Of a stretch of 64,000 nt of DNA, positions 25,234 through 36,940 are shown one piece after another; positions within the stretch are counted from its first letter, which is position 1, and each line of letters opens with the position of its first letter. The translations under genes and the position numbers were made by a program. The stretch is from Lates calcarifer (lineage: Eukaryota; Chordata; Actinopteri; Centropomidae). Under the pieces are notes generated by a model. It was not told the origin of the DNA. It worked only from the letters and a program-made list of their open reading frames with translations, and did not search any database. Location: positions 8,504,564-8,568,563 of the forward strand of contig NC_066833.1 of NCBI RefSeq assembly GCF_001640805.2, in the 5' to 3' direction.

Positions 25234-25450
25234 AGTGACTGCGTGTTGTATTTTTAATGGCTATGTATGAAGACCAAGCCAGCAGGGCTACTCTAGAGGA
25301 TTACCCAAACCCTGAGCGAGGGTGAGAGGAAGAGGAGGGGATGATGGGAGGGCAACTGTTCTAATTACAGCACAACACAACTGTCTCATCCTTCTGTTCT
25401 TACACACTCTTTCTTCTCAAGCACACTGAGTAGCCAGATCTCTACCCAGC

Positions 25451-25467
25451 TTTTTTTTTTTTTTTTT
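25451..25467. repeat. T17 homopolymer
   Basis: Uninterrupted run of 17 T. No adjacent retroelement body was recognised, so it is not assigned to an insertion. Confidence 0.85.
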
Positions 25468-25729
25468 GGCTCATGGGCTTTTTAGCAGACTTTTGAAATG
25501 TTGCAGCTGATAAATTTTGAAGAAGGTGCATTTTCAATGATCCAGGCCAGAGAAAAAAATCAGCTTTCTCAACACGGATCGTGGCTCAGTGGGACTCCAT
25601 GAGTTTTTGAGAACCTGCCTCAGTCAGTTAGTTTGTTTGTGTTACTCTGTGGTACTTTTACTTATGTAAAGCATCTGAACACTTTCTCCAGCAATGAAAA
25701 TCACACAATAACACACAATAACCAATCAA

Positions 25730-26089
25730 GGCAGTGGTATTCCAGCGGCTCCCAGTTAAATCCCTGTTTTTGTCAATGGAGTCTGGTAGAGATATATAGA
25801 GATGTTTGTGGTTAAACTAAAAGGATCTTCCTCTTTAATAAAAAGCTCTGTCTCTGTAGGAATCCTCTCATCGTGTTGTCAGACACTGAGAAGAACAATC
25901 TGAGTCTGTCAGAGACAAAAACAAGAACTTTAGTGGACGGACTTTGACGTGGACGATTGTCCGTTGGATTGTATTACAGCAGCTGTTGGTGGTTGTTGGT
26001 TGCCTGGTGTACCAGTGTTTTTCCATACTTTCCCTATCAATCATTTATACCCAAAAACATGGAAAAAATAAAACCCAGGTTTAAAAAAC
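25730..26089 (+). repeat. Family A dispersed repeat, near full-length copy
   Basis: One of the two longest copies. Order: GGCAGTGGTATTCCAGC, AAATCCCTGTTTTTGTCAAT, GGAGTCTGGTAGAGATATAT, GTTTGTGGTTAAACTAAAAG, CTTCCTCTTTAATAAAAAGC, TCAGACACTGAGAAGAACAA, TTAGTGGACGGACTTTGACG, TTACAGCAGCTGTT, CCTATCAATCATTTATACCC, AAAAACATGG. Reads about 360 bp. No long frame, no obvious A/B boxes of a tRNA-type SINE and no clear terminal inverted repeat, so the class is open. It is closest to the copy at 60.4 kb. Confidence 0.9.
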
Positions 26090-28689
26090 AGTTAATTAAT
26101 TAAAACTAATACCAGAGTCATTCTTTAACTTTTAAGTGATAGTCAACCCTACGTCTAATCTGGGATGTACTGACCATTTTTCAACATAATTTATTCAAAA
26201 ATGTATTCTACACTATTTATTTAGCAACATTCATAAAAAAATCCCATTTCCACATCTAACTCAATCCATCTTAATTCATGTAAATAGCAGCCTTTAACTC
26301 CCTGTTTTATTCTCACCCATGCGTTCACTTCCTGTCCTCCAGCCCTCTCTGAAATCTCCCTCGCTCTAACGCTCACTTTGAGTCTGGATTCCATCATTAT
26401 CCGTCACTCTGTCTTGCTCTTTCACTGTAACTGTCAAATCCTCCAGTCTCTTTCTTTTTTCACTTCAGTTCACTGATCGTCCTTTCATGCATCGGTTTTT
26501 CTGCCTCTCATTTCTAATTCACTGACCCACCCACTCGCTGGATTCCCTCCCCATTCGCCTCTAATTGTCTGCCTCTCTGCCCCCATTGGTGCCCCCACTA
26601 AACCCAACGCCCTCTATCCCTCCACCCCCCCTCACTCTCTGTCTCCCCTCCTGATTCCCTCCATCCTCTACCATCAGGAGACAGCTAAATGGATTTGGGT
26701 TGAGTTTCCAGTCACTGGTGTTCAGTGTGTGCGCGACTGAAATTGGGCCTGCATGTCATTTAGAGTTTGTCTTTTTGCATGCACTTGGTGTGTGTATGCA
26801 CATGAGCCCATGTGTGTGTTTGCTTTTTCAGATGGAGCTCTTGGCAGTCTGTTGCATCCTTCCTGTTTGAAGCTAGTGCATAAGAAGTGGGCCATGTTTC
26901 CAGGATTGAAGCAGTACTGTAAATACTGAAATCTCTGGTGGGTCTGAACATCTGTACCCAGTGATTCCCAGGCCTCTAAACCCTAAATAGTCCAAACCAA
27001 ATCATATTTGGCTCCTTCTTAATGATTGGCATGTGGTTATCAGATATTAGTTCTTAATCTTATATCACTATCTTGATATAGAGCTTGATGCAGTTTGACT
27101 GGAGCTTTCAAAGTTGTTGCCTGTGTAATAGCTATAGAATAATGACACCATTATTTTTTTAGATTGTTTTCTTATAAGCTTCGCTTTCACTGGTGTTCTG
27201 TCTGTCACCCGTTGTGAATTTTTTGCGAAAAAATTAAGGCTCGAAGGAAGTGCGTCTGCCACTGTGCAACCGACAACAGAAAGAGAGCAGCACTTTGTTT
27301 TCCTCGGTAGCTATGAGTAGCTTTCCCCAGGTAGAGGAAATGGAAGTCAGTGGAACAACTGAAGTGACTGTGGAAACTAAACCTGGCAAAAGAAAAAGCC
27401 CCGCTCTCTGAGGAGGAGGGACAGTGATAGAAACCGAGGTCAAACAAGAGTGAACCTGAACCGTTCACTCAGTGGAGAGAGCTGTGGTTGGACAGGGACA
27501 GGAATTCTACCCTGGACCTATCAGATGGGACGGACTTTATGGCCCACCAGCCCACCGGGATCTGTCCTGGTTCTCCATAGCCAGTCTGACTATGGACAGA
27601 GCTCTGGGACTTGAGAACGTCAGTTGGCAGTAAGAAACAAAACCTGTCTACTCATTAATGCAGCTGGGTGTTTACACTTACACTTGTTTCTTGCTTTGGA
27701 CAGTAGCCAGGCTGATAGCGGTAGCCATGTTGCTAACGCAAACGCTAGCAGCCAGAAACAAACAGATGATTCTTTGTCCTTTTGATTTGTCGTTTCCTGG
27801 TGGTGACCTTTCTAAAACAAGCAAGTGGTGGAAGTTGCTATATTCTTCTTTACGACCTTGTAGTCCTTGTAGTTTTTCATTCAAATACAATGGCAGCTCC
27901 CAAGTTTGGATCAACAGATAGATGCAGAGGGTGAAGGTCAGGGATTGGTCTAGAAACCATGCTGATCCTTCAGCTGCTAAAAATGTTAACCAGCCTAGCT
28001 AATCCAAATTATTCATCTCGAGTAATGTGCAGCAAAGTGAAACTGTGGTTCATCAGGCATGGGTAAAAATAGTCCTTACTGACTAAAATTAAAAGCAAAA
28101 AAAGCAAAGATGAAGATGCAGGCTTTCTGCAGGATTCCCAGGGATCTTGCATAGACATAAACATTTCCACCCTGCAAAATACCATAACAGGAGCAACATC
28201 CCCTTGAGCTACTGCTAGAGACACACTAACAGCACACAGGGATCTGTTCTTGTCTAAATATCACAGCACAGGCATTCACACAACACTCATTCATATTTAA
28301 ACAGCTCATTGCCTCATGATTCCCTCCTTTTCGCAGCAGAACATCCGCAGCTGAAGTCAGTTTTTTTTCTTTAAGTTCAACAAAAGCACAGCATGAAATT
28401 GTCAGAAGTGGATTTCAAGTAGATACAGAGGGCGATATGGTGATTTTCTCCAAACTCTGCAGAGGCATTATGAAATATATCAGAGGGTGCAAAGCATCCA
28501 CACATACTGGCACTCCCACAAAGTATTTTCTGTGACCCCTCTCCACGATACATCAAAAAGAAACAGATTATATCTCTCTCCGCTCGCACCCTGATGGAGA
28601 AAACACAGCAGCTCCATCTATATTTTAAAGTCATGAAGCTTAGCAAAACTGTTAGCTGAAATGATGCTTGTTAGGGAGGCCTCGAGTGT
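26090..28689. other. No gene recognised; pyrimidine-rich zone
   Basis: 26330-26670 is strikingly C/T-rich on the plus strand but is not a simple repeat. The stretch 27163-27920 has the feel of an old dispersed element, but I cannot assign it and there is no second copy here. Confidence 0.5.
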
Positions 28690-29210
28690 CGTACAACTTT
28701 AAAATCCTTGTATAATTAAGAGCCACTCAGCGACTCACACGATGGCTCGCTTGACTACCACTAATTGCGAGCATTTCGAGGTCCTGTGCATTATGTTTGG
28801 AAAGGAGAGAGACAGGATGAGAGAGATGGATCAGGTAAAAGATGCAGAGAGCAGTGAAGAGAGGCTGACAGATATTACCACAATCACTTCGGCGTCACAG
28901 ATAAGTATCTGGAGAATGGGAAAGGTAATCGAGGTTTTTACTGCAAATCACCCCTTAAAAAATCTGGTTAATACGAGCCAGAGATTATTTCCAGAGAGGT
29001 CAACTGACTCCTTTGCAAAATGTTTTGGTCACGCTTCACATTAGGCTGAGCTCTGAGTGCTCAGGAGATACTAAGCATCTCTGCAGAGTTAAGTAAGTGA
29101 TGTAAGATTGCATGAAAAGTGCTGACTTGTGCCATCGGATTAGCATGAGGATGAGTTGAGGAGGAGGCTATTAGCAGTTGGAAGAGGAACAATGTTAAGC
29201 TTTGGAATCT
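28690..29210. promoter_or_regulatory. Candidate conserved non-coding element
   Basis: A stretch of about 500 bp free of microsatellites and of every repeat word shared elsewhere in the window. It has homeodomain-type cores (TATAATTAAG near 28714, ACCACTAATTGCG near 28756) and balanced composition. A short frame opens at ATGGCTCGC (28742) with a good Kozak context but has no domain. Conservation cannot be tested from the sequence alone. Confidence 0.2.
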
Positions 29211-30186
29211 GGTCAAGTTTGAGGTTTAACGCTGTGAATGTTCTCATGCCAAATGAATACAGTAGACCGTGTCTCTATTCTACTTGGCTCTAAATGAGGA
29301 TCACTGTCTGTGTAATTGCATCCCATTTAAAAACATTCATAGCCAAAAATAAGTGGATAATACGTGATTGTTTGGATGTCTCTCCAAAACTTTATGTACA
29401 TTAATCTTCTGCTACATCAGCCTCCACTCGTCTGCTGAGGCTTTCCACAAGGTTTCTTCAAAGAAACAACTCGCGACAACCCACGTACTAGTCTTCACTG
29501 TAGGAGTGTCATGTTACCAAACAAAGTGAAAATATGAAACCTCTCTCCAACAGTTAGCCAAGCTGCACTTTACTTTAGCTTATACATTGATCTCAGAGGC
29601 TTCATTTACCTCAAAGGTTGGCGCTAGGAATCATCAAGTTGACCATTGTCCAGTACAACAAGTCGGAAAACCAAACGCTTGGTTTGCTCCAGTCAGGGTT
29701 AGCCAGGCTGGGCCTGCAGACTTGTGATTTAACACTATTGTTAACAATACCTGTTGATAACAATGCATTATATGTAGTATTTTGTGCAGGCAAACACCAT
29801 AGCAACATGTCCATAAATAGAAGTTGGACAGTACTTTTGTAACCAGACAAAAAAAGGAAAAGTCTCTCCATAAAGTAATATATAATAGTATTAGATAAAT
29901 AGGTTTGAGGTACTAGAATCATAGTTTATTGGAGCTGTTGTTTCTTGGTCACAATAAAAACAAAGGGGAAAAGGTTCAGAGCAGTGGGATCTGTACAGTC
30001 ATTTGTTTCTAAGCTGCAACAACAAACACAGATCATTAGAGCAGTGTTAGCAACCGAAAGTCCAGTATTGGTCAGGGTGTAGTACAAATGTGTTTGACTC
30101 GTTTGGGAGGACTTCCTTAATGGAAACAAACGAGGTTTGTTCACACCTTTAAAGTAGCTTCAGAACAAAGTACACAAAATGGGTCT

Positions 30187-30214
30187 CCACATACTTTTGG
30201 CTATGTAGTCTACT
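30187..30214. mobile_element. Lone Tc1-like terminal sequence
   Basis: TCCACATACTTTTGGCTATG followed by TAGTCTA resembles the terminus of the Tc1-like family whose 3' remnant is at 10.2 kb. No transposase body was recognised beside it, so it is a solo end or a heavily decayed short derivative. Confidence 0.5.
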
Positions 30215-30474
30215 GCACCATTATAATTAATCATTATCAAACATTGGACCTCAATTACAATCTTAATTTAACAAAAAGTAAATCTTATTTCCATCCAATT
30301 CCATTATCTCTTTGGAAACTGTTAAAAAAATTATTCATTACTCTGATTCTGAGTTGTGCCACATCATGCGGAACAATCTGAGGCATTGATTGAAGCAACA
30401 GAATAATTAGGCCCTCCTCTGGCAGATTAAAGATGTCATGCTGTAACCGCCCCCTTCCTACGAATCAATTACAG

Positions 30475-30629
30475 CAGAATGTCTAGAAATATCAGAGCCG
30501 CTGGAGCTGTTGGAGCCGGCCTTCACTGCTTCGCCTGCTCGCTCCCTTTCATCCAAAATGCTGTATGAATATGGATTGTTGAGAGAGAGGAATGAGGCAT
30601 TATGGGAAGATTCCCCACCACACTACAGG
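30475..30629 (+). other. Candidate coding exon
   Basis: A pyrimidine-rich stretch ending in ATTACAG (30474) is a possible acceptor, and AGG|GTAATG at 30629/30630 a possible donor. Between them one frame is open for 51 codons with an acidic, Leu/Glu-rich composition and a segment reading YEYGLLRERNEALWEDSP. No family recognised. The AATCAATTAC core in the acceptor region makes a regulatory element an equally good reading. Confidence 0.18.
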
Positions 30630-31689
30630 GTAATGATTTTCTGCAGCAGCATTGGTATGGATGGACGACGGCAGGGACTGGTAAGCGGAGTGGAGCTGGC
30701 AGGCGGTACGAACAGGCCGTGGTCATACGTGTAATCTCATTCAGCCCAGTCAGACGGAGTTCCATGAAAGATGTATGACTGCAGCAGGCGGTCAAGGATG
30801 GACACATACAGAAACACACAAGGACACACACAGGTGCAGAAATAAGGCATGAGCAGCAGTATCACACAGGTACAGGGTCAGTGTTATGACTGATGCTGTA
30901 CTCCAGGATTAAAATATTTAACATGTTAACAGTTTAACATGATTTAACCTTCATGACTGGAAAAGTAGTCGTCCGGTACTTTCATCAGTATTTCTGTAAC
31001 AGATGTGTGTAGGGACTTACTTTACAAACTCCTGCTGCTCTCTGTTCTGCCTTCACAACGAGCTGTTGTTTGCAATTATAATTCTTCCAGGAGCTTCGTA
31101 ATCCATCATGAAACCTGCTGTTATTTTGCGGCATTTTGGAAAAATATGCGTCCTCATTGATCCATGTTGTGTTCTAATGAATGAAATTCATGGCAACCAC
31201 ACTGACTATATAAACCAAGCTGTGTTGACCCTGTGAGAGTCACAAAATGGTGGATGGCTGACTTACAGAGGTCTGTGCTTTGTCCTTAGCCTTTAGAAAT
31301 CTAGTGTAGCATGAACTCACTCCTCAGAGGTGAAATGATGTGTCAAGGTTGGAGTTTTTGGAGATTTGGGATGAGGAAGTTTTGGAGATAGTGTTGACCA
31401 GAGCAGCAGAGCAGTGACAGAAGTGGCACAGGGTTAAAGGATGAAAGGATGATCCACTGGCCCTCATTAGCCCACTTCTTGCAGTGTGTAGTTATATTAG
31501 AACGTTAACTGATCCCAGATTTGCTGTGTAGTAATTTGATTTAACACATGAAGAACCTAAAGCTAGAACTCCTCTTAAAGAGCCCTGTCGTGTCAGCAGA
31601 TATCGTGTTAAAGTGGTGGATGTTTCCACAGAGAATTCAGTTTAAGTAGCTGCTTGACACACAGACAGTCGAGTGCTTTAGGAGCCCCT

Positions 31690-32030
31690 GGAGTTCTGCT
31701 CTGCCTCTAGGCAGTTGACCCTTTTGCCTGGATGGTAATTCAGCCCGATCAACAGAGAATTAATCAACAATTTGATTACTAATTGCGTTTAAGTAATTTA
31801 TCAGGCGACACATTTACTGGTTCTTGCTTTTAAAATGTGACAATTTGCTGCCTGACTCTCTTATAATAAACAGATTTTTGCAATTTCTACACATCATCTC
31901 GGGCTCTGGGAACTTGCGATCATCATCATTGCTCATTTTTTCTATCTTGTGAGATTTTCTCAGCAGCTTCTCAGTGAAAACTGAAACGACTTTGCTGTAT
32001 TTTAGTTTCTTGAGCTGTGAAGTGGCTGGC
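31690..32030. promoter_or_regulatory. Candidate conserved non-coding element with homeodomain-type cores
   Basis: Repeat-free stretch with dense ATTA/TAAT cores, including an imperfect palindrome near 31757-31783 (AATTAATCAA, then TTGATTACTAATT) and a TAAGTAATTT core. Such clusters are typical of developmental enhancers, but function is inferred only. Confidence 0.25.
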
Positions 32031-32689
32031 AGTCGGTAAACGTAGTACCTGGGGAAAGAGGAAATTCCCACACACACAGACATGCACTGACCGGAGGCCT
32101 GTTTTATTCACATTCACACAGGCAGCATACCAGAGATGCTACAGTAATAACACTGATGAGACAGACAGCACCAACACAAAAGCACAGGTGCTGTTGATTT
32201 GTTTCCCTCCGGCTGATTCGTCTGAACTGTTTTGAACTCAGCGTCTAATGAAATATGCACTGCACAGTCACATGACCTGCTGCTCTATTACACCACAATC
32301 CAGTTTGACATGTCATCAGGCATCATGTTGACTGATTTCCGTGTCAGTCAGTTCAAAGACGCCGTCCATCAACGTTTGGAAATAACTTCCTTTTAATGGT
32401 GGTGCAGTAATTCAGACGACTCTGCCGCTGATGGAACTGACTTTAAACTCCGCAGCTTGGAGACGTTTAAAGTCCGTGTTGTCGTACAGTTGCAGTCACA
32501 GCGAGGGTGTTTCCTTTGATGCACAGCTGAGTGTTACTAATGGTTTCTGTTAATGGAGGTTCAAGCAAGTTGAGATCCAGACTCTAGTGGGGCTGGTTTT
32601 GCAGCTGAGTAAAAAAAAATCTAGTTGGGGTTCAAGGAGAGGTCAACTGGTCTGACTGTCCTTTTTTCAACTGGAATCATCACAATATA

Positions 32690-32945
32690 TTGTTATCAGA
32701 CTCCATTGTTTCATATATATAGAGATGTTTGTGGTTAAACTAAAAGGATCTTCCTCTTTAATAAAAAGCTCTGTCTCTGTGGGAATCCTATCATCATGTT
32801 GTCAGACACTGAGAAGAACAATCTGAGTCTGTCAGAGACAAAAACAAGAATTTTAGTGGACGGACTTTTGATTACTTTTCAACACTTGTCCTCGATGCCT
32901 GGGTTCACTGTTCTTGTGAAATACTGCAGAGATTTTTGTCCATAT
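32690..32945 (+). repeat. Family A dispersed repeat with internal microinversion
   Basis: Shares the central block (AGAGATGTTTGTGGTTAAAC through TCAGACACTGAGAAGAACAA to TTAGTGGACGGACTTTTGA) with the copies at 25.7 and 60.4 kb. At 32694-32711 the expected CAATGGAGTCTG occurs in reverse orientation as CAGACTCCATTG. The 3' part is diverged but retains GATTTTTGTCC at 32929-32941. Confidence 0.85.
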
Positions 32946-33835
32946 TCTGAATCCTTTAAGTTCAGGAGTACAGAAGGCTAAATAAATGTATAAAAAGTGA
33001 CAAAATATCTGCTGTAAAATGGTGCATTTATGTTGCAGTTAGTTCAGATGGAGCTGCTGTTAGGTTGTTTATAATAAATTGTGTTTTTTTGAACATTTCA
33101 ATCTGAAAACTCAAAGCAAACTCACATTATTCACAGTTACAGATGTTTAAAGTTTCCTGTAACACCTGCCCAGTGTGTGCTCTCTGTAGATTGTGTAGTG
33201 TTTGTGTTGTGTTTACCTTGTATGTCTTCCTGTGGTCACACTTTGCCCCTGAGAGCACAATACAGAGGTGGAGCTTTGAATTGTTCACTGGAAGCTTGTA
33301 TAACTGGTTATTTTAGACCACAGCATCTGAAGGTTACTGTTAGCTTACACTGGAAAGAGCAGCAGTAACATCTGAAAATAAAATGTATCCACTTCCTTAG
33401 TGAGAGGTTTTAGTGAAATATCAACGCTGTGCTTCATCTGACCGGACTGTCTGCTGTAACAAAAACCCTTAATCCGCCCGTTTAAGACTGTGTGTCTGAG
33501 AAAGTGTGTGTATATTTAAGAAGGTGTGTGTTTAGGCGAAGGAAAAGGAGTGTGTGGCTTGGGTTACGGCGAAGCCCGATTGTCTGGTAACAGGAGCCGA
33601 GTCTTCCTTACAGAATGACAGGTTCCCACACCCTCCCATCGCTTCACTGAGGTTCTCACACACTCCCCGTCTCGACTGTGGCACTCGGGTAACGCCGTGT
33701 CGCCGAGTCCACGCTCACACACGGACCTGCTCAGGTTTGTGTGCACAGGTGTCGACGTGTGTTTACTTTCACCTGACCAGCCAATTAAATCCATTTTAAA
33801 TTAACTAATTACAACATCGCAACACCTGAGCGTAA
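32946..33835. other. No gene recognised
   Basis: No assignable element. Two opposed short frames at 33.55-33.80 kb lack domains. Confidence 0.5.
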
Positions 33836-33856
33836 ACACACACACACACACACACA
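33836..33856. repeat. (CA)n microsatellite
   Basis: About 10 CA units. Confidence 0.9.
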
Positions 33857-34194
33857 GTCGTCGTGTTGTGTTTCTGTTTGTGTGTACTCCCTGTCCTACT
33901 TTAACGTCACTCTTAAGTTACAGGAATCGTTTGCACCGAAGAAAAGTGAGCGGACTTGATTACTGGTTGTCTTTGCCAGTGGCGTGTTGGTGAAACACAC
34001 ACACATGCACACAATCCTCATTGTTCCTTCATAGTCACCATACACCTGGACACACACACAGGAGGAAAGTAGGCCTCTTTATTGAGTGAAGTGACCCTGC
34101 GGCGCACAGCGCACTGTACATTTTGTGCACAAAATAACACACGTACATACGCAGTTTAAACACAACCAGAGAGCCAGTGTGTTCGAGTATACAC

Positions 34195-34320
34195 ACACTC
34201 TAATTGAGCAGCATTGTAATGCCTGTCAGACATTCAGCCACAATAGAGAATTGTTCTCTTTGTTACGAGTATTGCTCCATTCATTTGTGAGAGACGAGGT
34301 ATTAAATCAAGTGAAGGAGG
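34195..34320. promoter_or_regulatory. Candidate conserved non-coding element
   Basis: Repeat-free stretch with CTCTAATTGAGC, CACAATAGAG and TTCTCTTTGTTAC (homeodomain-like and SOX/HMG-like cores). Inference only. Confidence 0.15.
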
Positions 34321-36559
34321 TGCAGAGACACAAAGAGAGGGAAGGATACTGAGAGAGAGCGGGTGTATAACACAAGTGCTTAAAGATGATGTCAGTGATA
34401 GAGCCCAGCTGTGCTGCGATGATTTGGTGTTCGAGCTTTTGATTCTGTGAGCTGAGAGAGTGTGAAAATCTGTGCAACCTCACCACAGTGTGCATGAGTG
34501 TCAAAAAGAAAAAAGAAAAATGAAAAGAAAAGTTCAAACACAGGAGGCAAACCCAGCCTCTGGAGAGAGCTGAGGCAATAATGAATTTATTATTTTCCTA
34601 ATTATTCAGCAGCAAAAGTAACGAGTTACGTTACTTATTAAGCTTAAGGTTTACAGTCTGGAGGGATTTACTGACCATCTTGTTGTTAGCTTAACTGCTG
34701 CAGCTCTGTCAGATGCAGGGTTTATACACTATTCTGCTCTAACATTAGCACACCAGCTAAGAACATGAGGAATTACCAGGACTCACATTATTCCTGTTTT
34801 TTGGCAGCTAGAGGCTAACCAGATTTCCAAAATTCAAGCTAGCTGCACCAAGCTAGCATGTCCTGGACCAGTCTCTCGACTGAAAACAGAGACAAAATTG
34901 TAATCAACCTTCCATCTTACTCCTGATAAGAAAATTAACAAGTCAACTAAGAAATGTCAAAGTAACCTGGCATTGCTGAGATTAATAACTGTGATGAAAT
35001 GACTGATTTATGAATTGTAATCCCTTACTCGCCACAAAGAAAACTAGCTATGCATGCTAGATGTTAGCATGCTAACTCTGACTAATTCATATTTTAAATA
35101 TTGGACTTTTGTCTTCAGGCAGAAGTAGACAAAAACATGGTTCTCATTTTTAGCCAGTGACTATTATTTTTACAGACAAATATCATGCTAGTATCTGCTA
35201 ACAAAACCCTCAACAACTGTTTATAAACCCACAATGCAGAACTCCCCCTTCTGGCAGTGAGAGTCATTACAATCCACTTTCTGTTTTAGACTGTGAGACC
35301 TGTGCATGATGGTCAGGGAACGTCCTGCTTTTCATTTCGGTCACCCTGACCAGTACATTTTACTGAGAGCAGCAGGTAAATCCAACATTTCTGGTATTTT
35401 ATATAAGACCTGCTCAAAAGATGACTTGAACCATTTCAGGCACGACAAGTTTCTCATCAATTTTACTGCCAAGTACAATGTTTTTGCAAGAAAATAATTA
35501 CACTTCCAGCCAAGAATAAATGGCTCAATCACACTTACTGTGACTGCCATCCAAAACACTGTGTTTAAAGAACAAGACCTTCTATTCAGTTCAGGGGTGA
35601 AATGTAGGCCAAAATATTGGGGAGGTACAACTAGAGCTGGGATCATGGGGGTCATTCCTTGGAAAAAAAAAAGAAGAAATAAAGAAATGATGTGATTTTC
35701 TGCAATTTGACAAATATTCAGCGACTTTGGGGGATTATTTTAAAATTTCACTAAATCAGCTCAATAATCTCCCACTTTATATCAGAATAAATACAGTACA
35801 TGTAGACGTTTGTTATGGTTTTACTTTTGACCTGGGATATTCAGTGGGATTCCATGGTAATGGTGTTCACTCCTATTGGATTCTCACAGTTCTCTTTTAC
35901 GAATATTAAATAGAATGATATGCTATCACAAGTCACGACTAGCTAGAGATCAAGAAGGCTAAACAACCAGATTTAGGGATGGCTACTAACTTTAGCTGAT
36001 ATGAGCCAAATATCAAGCCAATTAGAGGGAATTGTTCCTCTAACCACTGACACATATTACAAAAAAAGGTTGACATTTACCCTCTTAATACAGAGTTCTT
36101 CCCTGATACCACTGGCAACCAGAACAAAGGGCTAATCCCAAACAGTTTTAACTTAGTTCTAACCGCTGTCACCTGTCCTCTCATTAGGAGGATACAATGG
36201 GAAACCTCATCTGTGTTGATGACAGATCTTGTAACACAGTGAATCAGTCGACCTCTGACTGTTGAACTGAGCCAGACCACAGGGTCAGGAAACCACACAC
36301 AGGATCAGGTCATCAGAGAAGCTTTAGCGGTCAGTTCAAGGCCACTTTTAAAGTCTCGAAGGGATCAAGCTTTAAGTAAAGACAATGTGTCTGAGATAAA
36401 AATATATGAATGTGCTCGTTGTCAGCTGCTGCCTCACAGATGCACAGATTCAGAAAATGCCTACTGCTTTGTCCTAATCACATGCACCGTGATCTCACCG
36501 TCACACACATAATCTCACACACACACACCTACGCACCTAGGATTTAGCTCGCTAGCTTA
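34321..36559. other. No gene recognised; GCTAGC/GTTAGCATGC words
   Basis: 34.68-35.25 kb carries many GCTAGC and TTAGCATGCTAAC words typical of a decayed percomorph repeat, but no boundaries could be set. The rest is unassigned. Confidence 0.5.
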
Positions 36560-36725
36560 AACCGAGACAACCCATTGATAAAGCAGCAAGATGAGGCGTA
36601 GCCATAATGATAGCAGGCTAATACTCTTTGAATCCTTAATCAAGGCCTTGGCCGGACTATTCCATCGAGACGCAGCGGATTAACATGCGAAACGCTTTGT
36701 CCTGCTAAGCCCCGATTCCATCTCC
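36560..36725. promoter_or_regulatory. Candidate conserved non-coding element
   Basis: Dense non-repetitive stretch: CCATTGATAAAGC, CCATAATGATAGCAGGC, CCTTAATCAAGGCC, CGGATTAACATGCGAAACGC. It has more CpG than its neighbours, no repeat word shared elsewhere, and homeodomain-type cores (TTAATC, GGATTA). It ends about 215 bp before a Tc1 insertion. Confidence 0.25.
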
Positions 36726-36940
36726 TCTTACCTCTTTACACCACTTCACCCCTGACCACCATGATGAGCCTGTGACACACAGACAAAAGAGACTAAGACT
36801 GAAATTATCGTGTCAGTCAGACAGACTGTAGCGAGGGAAGAGAACAAAGCACTCCACTGCTGTTAGATGATGTCTGTGTTGGAGGAATTTGTCTGTAATG
36901 CCTGGTCTTTTTCTGAGTTTGAGGAATCTGTTTATAACTA

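Noticed and set aside
27163..27920. Possible old transposon body
   Set aside because: Style suggests a repeat, but no second copy, ends or coding motif could be found in the window.
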